From Paulownia fortunei (taxonomy: Eukaryota > Streptophyta > Magnoliopsida > Lamiales > Paulowniaceae), in contig CM033105.1 of the NCBI GenBank assembly GCA_019321725.1, positions 18,102,513 through 18,166,512 of the forward strand: a stretch of 64,000 bases of DNA. Direction: 5' to 3'. Shown here in pieces: positions 1-11,454 of the stretch (its first letter is position 1; every line of letters starts with the position of its first letter). A program made the position numbers and the translations under genes. Under the pieces are notes generated by a model. The model made no database searches. It saw nothing but the letters and a program-made list of their open reading frames with translations, and was not told the origin of the DNA.

Positions 1-461
1 ATTGAGCAAGGTAGTAAGACGTTTCCTTGCAATTGAGAAAAGAAGCACCAGGGAATGCTACATTTGAAGCATTGTCAGTAAACTTTTGCTGTTGCTTCCT
101 ACCAATCTATTTCATTTACCTGTTTATTGTGTTTGCCAGCTTTTCTTGAAACCAAATAGTTGCCAGTTATCTGTCCAAATTAAAACACACACACACACAC
201 ACACAACATTCCATAACCCCTCTTACCAAACAAGACCCAGATTTGGCCAATTCACAGGGTAGCAAGCGCCATATTTTCCAACTTCATCTGGCAACATTCA
301 GTCACCAAGGTAATTGGAACATATCCAATGTTCTAAAGAAAACTATCGTGCAAGCAAGCATAACCTGTGAGGTTCAGTCACACATCAGTCGTCATCAAAC
401 CCGCAAATGTGCAAAATATTAAGCGTGTGCATATGATACACAAGTAAAATATTATATATTG
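1..461. other. Gene-poor flank with AC microsatellite
   Basis: Downstream flank of the minus-strand gene that ends at 462. It holds a perfect (AC)10 microsatellite at about 185-204. I see no other coding signal or RNA gene here. The 3' untranslated region of the neighbouring gene should lie in this stretch, but I cannot place its polyadenylation site. Confidence 0.5.
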
Positions 462-2913
462 CTAAGAACCCTTTTGGAACCCGCTCTCACGTATATCATA
501 GTTGTGAAGATTCCAATTGCTGATCTGGGGTACACCTTCTCTGTACAACTAAAAGAAAAAGGTGAAGCAACTGGATATATTCCTACCAGCACATCAGACA
601 ATGGAGATCAGTGTAGGTAGCACCACTATCAAACCCGGACCATCTTGTCAAAATGCTGAAAGTCTCTATTTTCACAGTCATTAGGAAGCTTTTCTCCATA
701 ATAAATAATTGGAAAAAATTGAATTGATCAACATGAACTTACCACACCAAATTCAGACAAAGAATGGGAGACTGCCTCTACCCAGTCATTAAAGAAACCA
801 TTAGGAAAAATAGAATCATTGAAACTGCCAAGCGAAATAAGAAAATGTAGTGGAGGCCCATTACCAGCACCAAATTGGGGCTGCTCAAGCATGCTTCAAC
901 TGCTACCTCAACAGCAGGCATAATTAAATGGTGCAACAAAGTTGGATAGTTATTGCTTCCCTTCTCGTCTCCAGATTCTGATTCCAAAGCCTCTTTTCCC
1001 TGATCACAGCAGAATGTCATACAAAAATTAATGCTTTCACAATCTCTGGTATAGTCAAAAGTGCTGAGAATCACAAAACTGTAAAGAATGGCAAAATATT
1101 ATGACAGAGAAAACTATTTCAAACATGTAATTAATGTGCTGCTTAAAAGAGCTTAGAACTCCATCCAAAAACCAATGTTGGCATGCTTGAAATATGTTAA
1201 CGTTTTTAAATTATAACAATGGCCTTCCTGAGTCAAACAGTGATGTCAACCCATTAGGAAAGAAATTGAAAGCTAATGTATGTTTGGCAAAAGGAGGCTG
1301 GCAAACAGAGAAATAGAAGGCAAGTCATATGTAAGTAGTAAGTATTTATTATTTCCTAAAGGCATTTGCACAAGCAGACAAAGTAAAAATTCTTCAACAC
1401 ACAAAATCAGAAATAATATAGATGACATTGGCTGCGAATAAGAGCTCATCCTAGTAATTAATCACTAAGCCAAAGGCAAGTTCGCAATTGTGTGGGTCCA
1501 GCTGGAAGCCAGCAATCTATAGGTTGGCATGCAACTCCATTGTTAAAATTGTTGGTTACTATGTTTGTGACAATTAACTAGCAGGAGCTCTATAGCTATT
1601 TAACTATAACAGGTCCTGAAATCACAAAAGTGGTAAATCTCAAACCAAGATGAAGCGAATTTATTTTTGTCACTAGCTATTTCATATACTTCAAAAGGAA
1701 TGTGCATTAACTCAATTATTTCTTGTGAGTTGAAGATTCAAAAAGAAAGCACGCCTAGAAGTAAAACCTTAAAAAATGTTTGTTTGTTATCGGCAAAATA
1801 TTCACACCACTCCAGAAAGCAATGTCAACTGAAAATCAGTTTTCATGTGGCACAAAGATTTAACAGGAATGAAGCAATAGATGGGATTTCTAATTGCTCC
1901 CTCGTCCCATAAAAGCTGACCCTGAGTGACTCATCAAATTTAAATTCAAGGAGACATAAGCAAAGCTACATTTTGTCCATATTTACTGAGAGTTTAAAGC
2001 ATAATATATAATCATTAACTATATAGGAAGTTCTATAGTCTTATTCCCGAATAATTATCATGATCTGAAAAAACTAATACATAATAGTCTTTTATACCAT
2101 GTAAAGTCAACCCAGATCCTTTGTGGGGCAAAGGTAGCATAAATTTTCTAAGAACTTGGGTAAACCCAAAAAAGTTTTGTAAGTTTAAAAAATAAATAAA
2201 TAAATAAACACCCACCAATAAAATTGAAGAGAAATGATATCTAAATTATCTTGTACTGGTAATGAAAGATACTTTTACCCCACAAAATAAGTTTTCAAGC
2301 AAAACAAATACCAATTAATTTAAAGAGGAATTATGTGTAAATTGTCCTTGACTGGTAAGGAAATAATTCAGTCCCAATTAAGATTGTTGTCACGTGAGTA
2401 AGACCTCATGGTCATTAATTGAGGACAAAACGAGTGACAACTGTTCACAAACAATATAAGGCTTGATAAACCAAAGGACAAGGCTGAGTACCAATCAAAT
2501 TAAGAGAAATGATATCTAAACTATCTTTTACTGGTAATGAAATATTCTTTTGCACCACAAAATAACTTTTCAAGCAAAACAAATACCAATCAATTTAAAA
2601 AGAAATTATGTCTAAAGTGTTCTTTACTGGTAAGGAAATAATTTAGTCCCAATTAAGATTGCTGTCGCATGAGTAAGACCTCACGGTCATAAAACGAGCA
2701 TGAATGGAGTGACAACTGTTTACAAACAATATAAAGCTTGATAAACAAAAGGAAAAAGCTGACTATTGTTTTAAAGAACTAATTCTTGGCATTTCCTACC
2801 CAGGGAAAAGCACCAAAGCCCACAAGAAATGCCAGCTGCAGTCGCTAATGCAGCTTTTAGCAGTCTACCATCTTGTGTCATGCTGGACAATTTTTTAAGA
2901 GAATGACCTCCAA
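462..2913 (-). CDS. Unidentified multi-exon gene, 3' part (frame-broken?)
   Basis: Three exons can be chained on the minus strand: 2913-2800, 1043-743 and 548-462, with GT-AG introns and compatible phases (phase 2 in, phase 1 at the first junction, phase 0 at the second). The first exon reads GGHSLKKLSSMTQDGRLLKA and continues with a hydrophobic stretch. The second includes an acidic patch (ALESESGDEKGSNN) and then YPTLLHHLIMPAVEVAVEACL. The last reads LYREGVPQISNWNLHNYDIR and stops at 464-462. Inside the second exon the open frame runs into a stop at 778, while another frame, entered at the C4 run at 877-880, reads GPPLHFLISLGSFNDS and joins the last exon in phase. This suggests a one-base deletion, either real or an assembly error. 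The 5' end is not resolved: an ATG at 3194-3192 begins a 37-base open segment (MSTATPLSMKW), but its phase does not match. I do not recognise the family. Exon chaining is by eye. Confidence 0.5.
1044..2225. other. Intron of the unidentified gene
   Basis: This is intronic sequence between the exons ending at 2800 and starting at 1043. Short open frames here are unconserved-looking and AT-rich. I see nothing else until the direct repeats that start at about 2226. Confidence 0.35.
2226..2762. repeat. Two tandem units of about 270 bp, each with internal sub-repeats
   Basis: The block 2226-2498 (GAAATGATATCTAAATTATC through AATATAAGGCTTGATAAACC) is repeated at 2499-2762 with scattered changes. 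Shared landmarks are 'ctggtaatgaaa', 'tttcaagcaaaacaaatacc', 'gtcccaattaagattg', 'gagtaagacctca' and 'gagtgacaactgtt'. Each unit also contains two related halves: the 'gaaatgatatctaaa...actggtaatgaaa' segment resembles 'gaattatgtgtaaa...actggtaaggaaa' about 100 bases later. The array lies in the large intron of the unidentified minus-strand gene. Confidence 0.75.
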
Positions 2914-4115
2914 CTGCAGTATGTGTTCTTTTTCCATTTCTATCCTATATCAACTTTTGACAGGTTCCCATTCCGTTATAATATAAAACTTCTTATATAC
3001 CCTCCTCAAGTATTTGAAAATAGCAAACCATGTCTCTCAATTTCTTCCAAGCTAAACTATAAATTTCAATTGGTAACTTCTAGGTATGCATAAAAAGCAA
3101 TTATAAGTGTTTGTTATTACATTTTCAATGTCTTTTGTTTTGCATTTCCATACCCAATCTGCCATTTCATACTCAAAGGGGTAGCTGTTGACATATCAGT
3201 TAAGCATGGACATCAATTTATGACGTGCGAATATTGTGTAATACTACAAACGTGGAAGTTTTTCCTCCTATTCTGTGACACTTATGCCTTTTATAAATGA
3301 TGCTATTAATGAAAGTATCTTATACATGTTTCCTCTAGAGTAACAACTTGAAACATCCAAAATGCCTTAACAAAGAAGTACCAACTACTTTTTTGTCGCA
3401 ATATCATTTCACTAATAAATACGAATTCCTCTCATCATAGTCAAGAATCATGCTTATGACCAATATAATTAAATCTTTTAACATAAGTAAAGAAGTATCG
3501 GATACATGTTACAGAATTGTCTGGCACATGTCCGGAACTTGACCACTATTAAGTTCAAAATTTGTTTCAAAATGGTCCAAGGAGAGTATAAGAGTGGCCA
3601 AATCTATTCTGTGTTTGACACGTCCAACATTAATACATAGCCTTCTTCATAGTGTTATTGCTTCCTAGTATGACAGCTAGATTTTGTCCTCCATATGGCA
3701 GCTAAATTGCATGGTATGGCGATGGACATCATAATAATGCTCGTGTTATCACTCAATCATCAGTTTGGTGGTAAATTAGTGACACAAACGAAGATGGTTA
3801 ATGTAAAAGGCTGAAGAATTTTGGGGCAACTAGGCACTGATGGGCAGGGGTAAACACATGACATGCAATGCTGAGGCCATGTGAGCTTACCACAATTTAA
3901 TAAGTGAATCTGTAACTTAGGTTACACCAATGTATAGAGAAAGGGCAAACTAGCAGCTATACAAATCAGAATTGTTGTGTCACTTATATCACATTTTAAG
4001 AAATCGCCACAAAAAGATAGTTTCAAATGAAAAACAATTTCAAGCCCATAAAATTTTTCAGACCAGAAACCAAACAAACAACGGTCTTCCAACACAATGG
4101 CAATATGACGATGAC
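2914..4115. other. Intergenic region, likely holds the 5' part of the upstream-facing gene
   Basis: This lies between the last recognised exon of the gene ending at 462 and the stop codon of the RRM gene at 4118-4116. The 5' exon(s) and promoter of the former should be here. One candidate first exon is 3194-3154 on the minus strand. The 3' untranslated region of the RRM gene occupies the right edge. No other feature seen. Confidence 0.3.
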
Positions 4116-7100
4116 TCAACGATTCACATGATGACCAGACCCTGGTTGTCCATCACGATTGCGAGAGAATTGCAGCCTTAGGTGGGCTGAGTTACTCTCA
4201 TGCATATCGAATTTGTAGCCTGCAAGAGTGGATCTGACTGTTTTAGGGAATCAACTAACATTGTTTGGTAATTATTGATAAAGCAGGGACATCAGAAAAC
4301 AGGCAACCTCACAGGTTCATAAAATCACACATGTATATTTCACCACCTGATGCTGTATGCTAATAATCAAACAATATGAGAATGGAAAAAGAACGGTGAA
4401 CAAGCTGATGTCAGCTCAGACAAGCATATTAACAAAAAAAAATTGGAGACAGACATAATAATTTACGAGTAAACATCATCCCATATAAAATCTTGAAATT
4501 TACAAATACAACATATAATGTGCTTGAAAAAAAATTAGTTTAATATACTCCATGACATACATATAGCACAGTCAAAGTTACCATAACCAAGGCAATATTG
4601 ATTTTGATCAATCATTAACTGTTAACCCAGAATTCTAAGATAGCAACTTAAAACTGGTTCTTCCTTGTATGCAAAATGAAAAAGCAAAAGATCAAGCAAT
4701 TATTTTTAAACCAAAAAATTTGTATATGATCAAAACCTTGAGTAGAATTATCAGTCCAAGCTGAGTAGTTACATCGAAGCACCACACACGACAAATTTCC
4801 ACATAAAAGATACAGGCCAAATAAAGAGTACTATCAATTCAATTTTGCCATGGTTTTCTAATTAATGCAACATCTAGACGATGTCAACCAGTTCCCCTCC
4901 CCATAGGGGGGAATAACAAGAGTAAATGAGGCATCAAAAGTTTCAAGAATACAAGAAATGGGAAAGGAACAGTTCCAACCCTTTCAGTTCACGTAAAACT
5001 GCATGCAGGTCGAAATTTGGACGCAAAAAATGGAATTTTCTCATCATAAAGAACTCATTCAATCAATCAATACATTCTTTACATAATGGGAAGAGGAAAG
5101 TACTAATTAAATCTTATATCTCAACTCTTGAAAATCCTGTAGTAGGTATATTGTCTTACCTTGCAGTGCATGCATCGCTGCAGCTGCATGTGCTGGACTG
5201 AAAAATTCAGCAAAACAAAGATTCACCGGTTCGCCACCAGGCTGCAAAAAATTCAACATTCAGCGAAATTATGGGAATGGAAAGAAATCACAACAACATA
5301 GTCCAAACTAATTATCAGACATATTATCACCTGTCTCGACTCTCTCCTGATGAGCCTTACGTCCTTGTAGCCAAGGAAAGGGCGAAACATATCTGCAAAT
5401 CTTAGTGAAGGAAAAAAGACTAGAAGTGGAAAGCAGAATAAAGAGTAAATTAAAAAGGATACGAGATACTTCTCTCCGTGTACACACTCCGCAGGTAAGC
5501 CTTCAACGAAAAGCGCGTTGCAATCACCAGGAGGGAGCGGAATTTGGGCCCTGCCCCCTCCGACTCCAGCAGTAGCAAAAGAACTCTGCAGTAACATTGC
5601 AAGTACGTTAAACACCATTATGTATACACAAATAAAACAACAGAATTACACCAAATGGTTTAAAACTAGTTAGGAAAATGATACCCCACTCGGCAGCTGA
5701 TGATCATATTGTGCGTCTACATGGCGTCCGCCCCAATAGTCCTCACGTGAATAATAGGAGGAGCCATGTTGCATGTTGACAAAGTGTCCCCTGTCATCCT
5801 GGTGAGCATAGTAGGTTGGCATAACGTAACGATTGGGCATATCTGCACAACAATGTCGAAAAACCAATTAACCAAAAACAGAATACGTGCAAGTATTTCA
5901 CAAGTAGACAAGTAAATAAATTCTTACGCTATAAAATAAAAGTGTAAGTTGAAAAGCCTTTTTAGTTCAAAATTAGTATACCAAACACAATGGTATTCCC
6001 TGCTTGTAAATCTTCCAATTCTCCCTCTTCCACACAAATTTTGCTCGTGGCTAAGTAATCACAGACATTAATTGTCCATGACAAGCAAGTCGCAATGAAA
6101 AAAAGGGTTTTGTGAAATATTCAAATAATGGAATCAAACCCAACTTTGACAATCCAGACGGCACGGCCTTAGTTGAGGTTTTTTTTTTTTCCTAAAAAGA
6201 AAAGAAAGAAAAAAGAAACTCCTGCAGTCCATAGACGTAGATGAATTTTAGGAATATAATACACATATAATAATCAGAACTTCAACCACTTCTTCCTAAA
6301 TGCAGCATTACAAAAAAAACCCTAGCTCAACTAAAATCAGCCATTCAATAAACACATAAAGAAACACAAATAAACAAATCAAACCCTAATTCTTTACCAA
6401 ACAAGGACAGGCATTGGTACATAAACATGACATATAAACAAAGGTATAGACAAGTATAGAGAAAAAAGGAACAGGGGAACTTACCATAGACCACATTGAG
6501 ATGGTCCCTTCCCCAGTCATTTTCATGCACATTGTATCTTGACATGTCATGACCACTCGGCATCTCTGCACAACAAAGGAAGAAAACTAATTCAGCAAAA
6601 CAAAAAAAGAAAACATTGCAAACCCGTATAAGCAGCCACGTGATATAAATAACAGCTATAACATAAAACTGCAAAACTGGAAGCTTAAAAATTTGTACGA
6701 CAAACTCAATCCCATTCTCCCAAATGTACAACTGCAACGTTCTCACCTCTCCCAACACACAACTGTTGATCTAAATGAACCCATAAATTCATTGGTCATA
6801 AAAATGTTATTAAAAAATAGTTGCTTTTTACTTCAAAATTAGCATAACAAGCTCATCTATGTTTTCCCAATTGTACAACTCCCACTACTCTGCATATTTT
6901 TGGCGCGACTGTACGGTTTCAAACATTAATTGGTCGTCAATAATCACAACAAAGAAACTTGCGCATTATGGGAGCGACAGTGAAGCCAAGCCAAAATAGT
7001 ACCAATGCTTTCTTTGTAATAAGAACCATCCCCTCACTTAGTCCAATTGGTTCTCTATCTTTACTACATGGTATTCGTCGTCCTTTGACTGCACCATATT

Positions 7101-8396
7101 CACCTCAACAAAATGTTGTTGCCGAAAGAAAGAACCACATAATCCTTAACATGGCACACAACTCTGGTGAATAAACCTTCCCACAGGTAGACTAATAAGA
7201 ATTGGAATCAGGCCAGTCTGCTGCTTCAAGCACCAAACGCAGATTCAAAAACCATTGAATAAGCAGAAAAATTCGCTTTCGAAGAGGATTCAGCAAAAGA
7301 CCTTCGAGAAGACTAGTCCACTCGGGATCTGCTAAAGTACAAATGCTAAAATTGCTACTTTGATTCTCTAAAACCCGCTTTTCATTCAAGATGGATGATT
7401 GACCTATCAGAAAAAACGAAAAAAAGCTTTGGCAAATCAGGGTTTACTGAAAGGGTTTATGGAGTTCAACCAAAGCACTTCAAACTGGTTCAAAGCTACA
7501 AGCACAGCATAAGAAGAGGACTTAGCAAGGAGTTTTGAAGCACATGTCAGATTTCTCTTTCATTTGAATGGCTTTATCTTGTAACGAAAGGTTTTTCATG
7601 CTATACAGCACATTGAGAAAGACCAACCTCCCACCTACCGTACTCTTTTTCTACGTCGAAAGGGAGGTCCTCCTTATGCTGCTACATATGGCTGTTCAAA
7701 GTACAAGGGGTAAACTCAAACTATGATAGGATAGGATTGTGCACGTCGGGCCCTTTGGGTGTCATATTTTGGCCGAGTTTACCATACCTCCTGCCCCTAT
7801 TTTAGGGGGTTGTAATATTTTGTTATGTTCTACAGCTCTTAAGCCAGAATAAAATGTGAATTATGATGAAATTGGAAAGTAATCCCAAAGCCAACAATCC
7901 AGACTCCATGATCCGAATTGAGGTTAAAAAAAGATTCAAAGGTTCTATAATCAATACTCCCTTTTTCATCAATTCTGTAAAAGTTAAATTTTTCTGAATC
8001 AGCATTATATCCAAACTCATTTCTCTCTTTTGAATTGAGGATATAGTAATTTTTCTAGGAACTTCATACAAATTTCAGGAAACAGAAAGAAATCAAAAGA
8101 TCAGAACTTTTGTCACTGATTTCCTAAAATGCACCATTTCTCCAGAATCTTAGCTCTATTAAATTCCTCAGTTCGAAAGACAGACACGCACAAAGACAGA
8201 CTTAAACAAATCAAACCCTAGTTCTTCGTGAAACAGACATGCATTGATAGATTTACACAAAGACGCATAAAAAGACTGGGAGAAAAGATGCAGGGGAACT
8301 TACCATAGTCGGATCGACGTCGTTTAGTGCCAAGAGGAGGACGACTTGCTGCCGGCTGCCGGCTGCCGGCTGCCTGCTCTTGCTGCTGTTCGCCAT
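4116..8396 (-). CDS. RRM RNA-binding protein, RBPMS/couch-potato-like
   Basis: Seven exons on the minus strand: 8396-8304, 6565-6485, 5842-5685, 5585-5470, 5400-5331, 5241-5160 and 4219-4116, all with GT-AG junctions. From exon 2 to the stop every phase agrees. The product has an N-terminal Gly/His/Tyr-rich region with repeated MP-x-x-x-x-MP/SR-Y motifs ([17 protein letters not shown], then [17 protein letters not shown]), a linker ([13 protein letters not shown]), and one RRM. RNP2 is ALFVEGL and the RNP1-equivalent is LCFAEF; the domain ends in ALQGYKFD and LRLQFSR, typical of plant RBPMS-type proteins. Such proteins bind RNA through the single RRM; the target here is unknown. The RRM-proximal exon must use the acceptor at 5401 rather than the tempting one at 5393, because only the former keeps frame. 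Oddity: exon 1 encodes the family-typical KRRRSDY in the spliced frame, but the ATG at 8396-8394 is in another frame and an in-frame stop lies upstream. Translation may start at the Met in exon 2 (6563), giving about 202 residues, or exon 1 carries a one-base loss. Confidence 0.85.
7069..7174 (+). mobile_element. Ty1-copia integrase relic in intron 1 of the RRM gene
   Basis: The plus strand encodes [20 protein letters not shown] followed by [11 protein letters not shown]. This is the end of a copia integrase core, where the family pattern is Y-[ST]-P-Q-Q-N-G-V-A-E-R-K-N. The conserved Gly after QQN is replaced by Val, and a stop follows within 20 codons. No LTR or other domain is visible nearby, so it is a short remnant, antisense to the host gene and inside its 1.7 kb first intron. 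Sequence 7190-7800 is not recognised. Confidence 0.7.
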
Positions 8397-8465
8397 TGTT
8401 AAACCTTTTCTTATGTATGTGCCCTAAAACCTAAAAAATGAACTGCAAAATGGCTTTGAAAGTCC

Positions 8466-8473
8466 CTTTTATA
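8466..8473 (-). promoter_or_regulatory. TATA box of the RRM gene
   Basis: The minus strand reads TATAAAAG (plus strand cttttata) about 70 bases upstream of the ATG at 8396. It is well placed for transcription to start near 8440 and leave a short 5' leader. It is the only strong TATA element close to this gene's exon 1. Assigned by motif and position only. Confidence 0.6.
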
Positions 8474-8474
8474 G

Positions 8475-9031
8475 CCCTCCATTAACTCCTAAGCGGTGCT
8501 CATTTTCTCTTTTTATTTTTCTCGCCTCTTTTTATCATTTGCATTTTCATTTCTTTTCATCTTTTCAAATTTCAATGTTCACTTTGGCATGACCTTGAAA
8601 TGGGATTTTGAGCTTGTTTGGTGCCATAAATATATTTATGAGATGGTGTTGTTTTTTAAAAGGTAGTTATAAATATTGTTACATTTTTATAGTAGTGTAA
8701 TAAAAATACAAAAATTATAATTAATTACTTTTTAAAATAAACTTTTAAAAATGTAATTTATTTCAAAATCTATTCAAAATCAATCACCAAATACATAACA
8801 CTTTTACAAATATAATTGTGTATTTATGAGTCATTTGAAATGCATTTCCAAACACTCTCTTTATATCTGTCTATGTTTAAGATTGTTCAAGATAATTAAT
8901 TTGGGTTGCATTGATTTTATATGAATGTCAAAGTTTAAGATTGTTTGCATTTTCACATTTTTCTTTGTTAATATTGCCATAATATTTCAACGTAGCAAAC
9001 TTGTAATATGGAGCTCAAAAAGGGGAATGAG

Positions 9032-9067
<36 letters not shown>

Positions 9068-10250
9068 TTATTTTCAGAAGGTGTTCTCAAGATATAGCTA
9101 TAATTTTGCATGCATTAATTAGTATGTTCAAAAGAACTCTCAATGGAATAAATTTATATTAAGCATCGGCATTAGTAAATCCATTTACTAGTAAGAGCTC
9201 AGGGAAAATTGCGCTCCATGGAATCTCAAGGAAGTAGCAAGAGCTCTTCTTCTATTTATGCAGTTTTGAAGGTTGACATGTATATTAAATATATTTTAAA
9301 ATATTTATGTTGCTTATAATAAACTATATTGATTGTCTATAATAGTTGCTTGTGAATAGTTTATTACAATTATAAAACTAGGGTGGCATGATTCAAAAAG
9401 ATAGGTTTGAATGTCACGCTTTGTTGAATTTAAGAAGAGGTGTGTGAGTTCTAATGAATGCAATTTTATGTGATTTTACTCCAAAAAATGAAGGGTGAAT
9501 AAGGCAGAGGATACTTATCAATAAATGGAAAAGTATATCCCATGAATCTAAGAAAATCTCAAGATGTATTCTTTTTATCCCTTAACAAGTATCTCTTTTT
9601 TAAAAACTTTATGGAATTGTATTGTTTATACTAACATTTTTCTTAGGTCATGAAGATTTTAATTCGAAAATATTACTTATTAAGAACTAAAATTGTTCAT
9701 TTTACATCTTCCCCCTAAAAAATTACCCATCTTGACGTATATATTGTGGACTTATATGATCTAAGGTCCCTAATGAACATAGAATAATTTATCGTATGCA
9801 ATAAAGCCCAAGCCCTAAAGATGGTAGGACTAATTAAAGATCAAAAGATACAATTACATCAAAAAAAAGTAAAGTATTTTCTTTGGCATGCATTATACTA
9901 GGATGAAGATTAACAATAGAAGTGAGTTTCGCGTCCTACCATAAATACAATGAGTAATCATGGCATAAAAACATGATATTATTTTAAGAAAAAATTTTGA
10001 GTATGAAAATCAAAACTCATATGGATAACCTTCTCTTTATTTATGTTTAAGGGTGATTTATATGTATTTTATTAGGGTTAGACTATGATGACAATTGCAA
10101 TGATAGCACTACCGTACATATGCATGTGTTATCAGCTATGAGTGTTATTTTTATGTCGTAGCAATAATGGTAATGTTGATGCTGATGACGTTGAGTGGCG
10201 TAGGTGGGGATATTAATTACGCACTGTGTCGGAAATAAAGTGTGCCATAA
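8475..10250. other. AT-rich intergenic DNA with (AT)15 microsatellite
   Basis: No gene is recognised here. It contains a perfect (AT)n microsatellite at about 9034-9063. Open frames across it are short and of low complexity. Confidence 0.5.
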
Positions 10251-10253
10251 TAG

Positions 10254-10431
10254 TCTCACTGAACAAGAAAGGAAAAAAAGAAACAAAAGAAAAGAAAAAG
10301 GATGAGAGGAATTTGGGTGAATGAAAAAAAAAAAAGAGAAAACGGGAAGATAATTAAAAAGAAAAGAAAATGAGAGAAAATAAATAAATAAAGAAAGAGG
10401 GAAAAGAGATAATATGCAAAAAGAAGAGAGG
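10254..10431. repeat. Purine-rich (GA/AAG) tract, about 175 bp
   Basis: On the plus strand almost every base between about 10260 and 10430 is A or G, broken only by a short 'tttgggtgaatg' island and a few T/C. It accounts for a Phe/Ser/Leu-rich antisense open frame that is not a real gene. Confidence 0.7.
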
Positions 10432-11354
10432 TTCATTTGTTGTATTTGTTTTGAATGTAGTGGGTATGGAAAATTTGTATAGGTTAGACATATTTTTTAA
10501 AGATGTTTTCTTTAAGGTATTAATTCCTCCTATTATGGTATAAAAAGGTTCTCAAAAAATTAACCTCAGTACACAAAACCTATATGATTCACTAAAATTC
10601 TAAGTTTACACTACTTAGAATTTTATGGAGCAAAAATTCTAAGTTTTGATAAAGATAAAATATATAAAAAGAAAGATGAAAATTCTCTGTTGTAGGGAAA
10701 GTTCGTATGTCTGTATTACTATATTTTGATTTTTATTATTTTTTTCTATTGTAAAATAGAAGTTATTTACATACTTTAAAAGATTCCTTCCCAAGAGACA
10801 CCTTTTAGTGAAAATACGTCTTTTCATGTCAAAACTTAAACTATTTTAATTTTGAATCTGGACGGATTTGAAAATCCGGTCCCTCTTTCCCCTACTTTCT
10901 ATGAACTAGAAGCTTTTCTTGGTTTTTCCTCATAGAAGAGGACTCCAAAATAATTTGGTAAAACTTACCAAACTTAACATATATTTATACATCAAAAATA
11001 GATCCATGGCTAACAATCAATGTGGGACAAATGCATATGAATGAGAATATAATGTGAACACACATATTCTAATGTGGGACAGTAATATTAATATTATATA
11101 TAAATATATTATTTATACAACAATCCCCCACTTATTTACGTATAATATAAAAATAAATATCAATTTTTTTTACATAGTGAATAGCCATGAAGTGGACAAA
11201 CCTTTAATTTATGGTTGAAAATGGGATACTAGGAAAACATATTCTTACTATGTATAATTTCATACTCCTTTTGTTTTTGCCTACATATTTATAAATGAGT
11301 CTTGTGCTTAATCCTGATTTTCACAAGTATTCTAGAATTTTACCGAGTAATCAT
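10432..11354. other. AT-rich DNA, possible LTR relic
   Basis: No gene recognised. The segment 11015-11130 contains two copies of an 'aatgtgggac' motif (11020 and 11073) and a 'caatccccca' motif (11121). That combination is common in plant LTRs, but I cannot find element boundaries, so this is only suggestive. Confidence 0.25.
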
Positions 11355-11454
11355 NNNNNNNNNNNNNNNNNNNNNNNNNNNNNNNNNNNNNNNNNNNNNN
11401 NNNNNNNNNNNNNNNNNNNNNNNNNNNNNNNNNNNNNNNNNNNNNNNNNNNNNN
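11355..11454. other. Assembly gap (100 N)
   Basis: Exactly 100 consecutive N bases, the conventional size for a scaffold join of unknown length. The real distance between 11354 and 11455 is therefore unknown, and any apparent open frame crossing it is an artefact. Confidence 0.99.

Noticed and set aside
2226..2762. CRISPR-like repetition
   Set aside because: Only two units of about 270 bases, without regular short repeats and spacers, in a plant nuclear context.
5670..5911. Alternative minus-strand frame of the RRM gene ending in 'RTIGADAM'
   Set aside because: It stops within exon 3, whereas the other frame keeps phase over six exons and encodes the RRM.
8394..8396. ATG of exon 1 as the true start of the RRM protein
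   Set aside because: Its frame (MANSSKSRQ) leads through exons 2 and 3 to an early stop and is not the RRM frame. I kept it only as the 5' limit of the gene.
10083..10436. Long minus-strand open frame, Phe/Ser/Leu-rich
   Set aside because: It is the antisense translation of a purine-rich low-complexity tract; no codon structure or domain.
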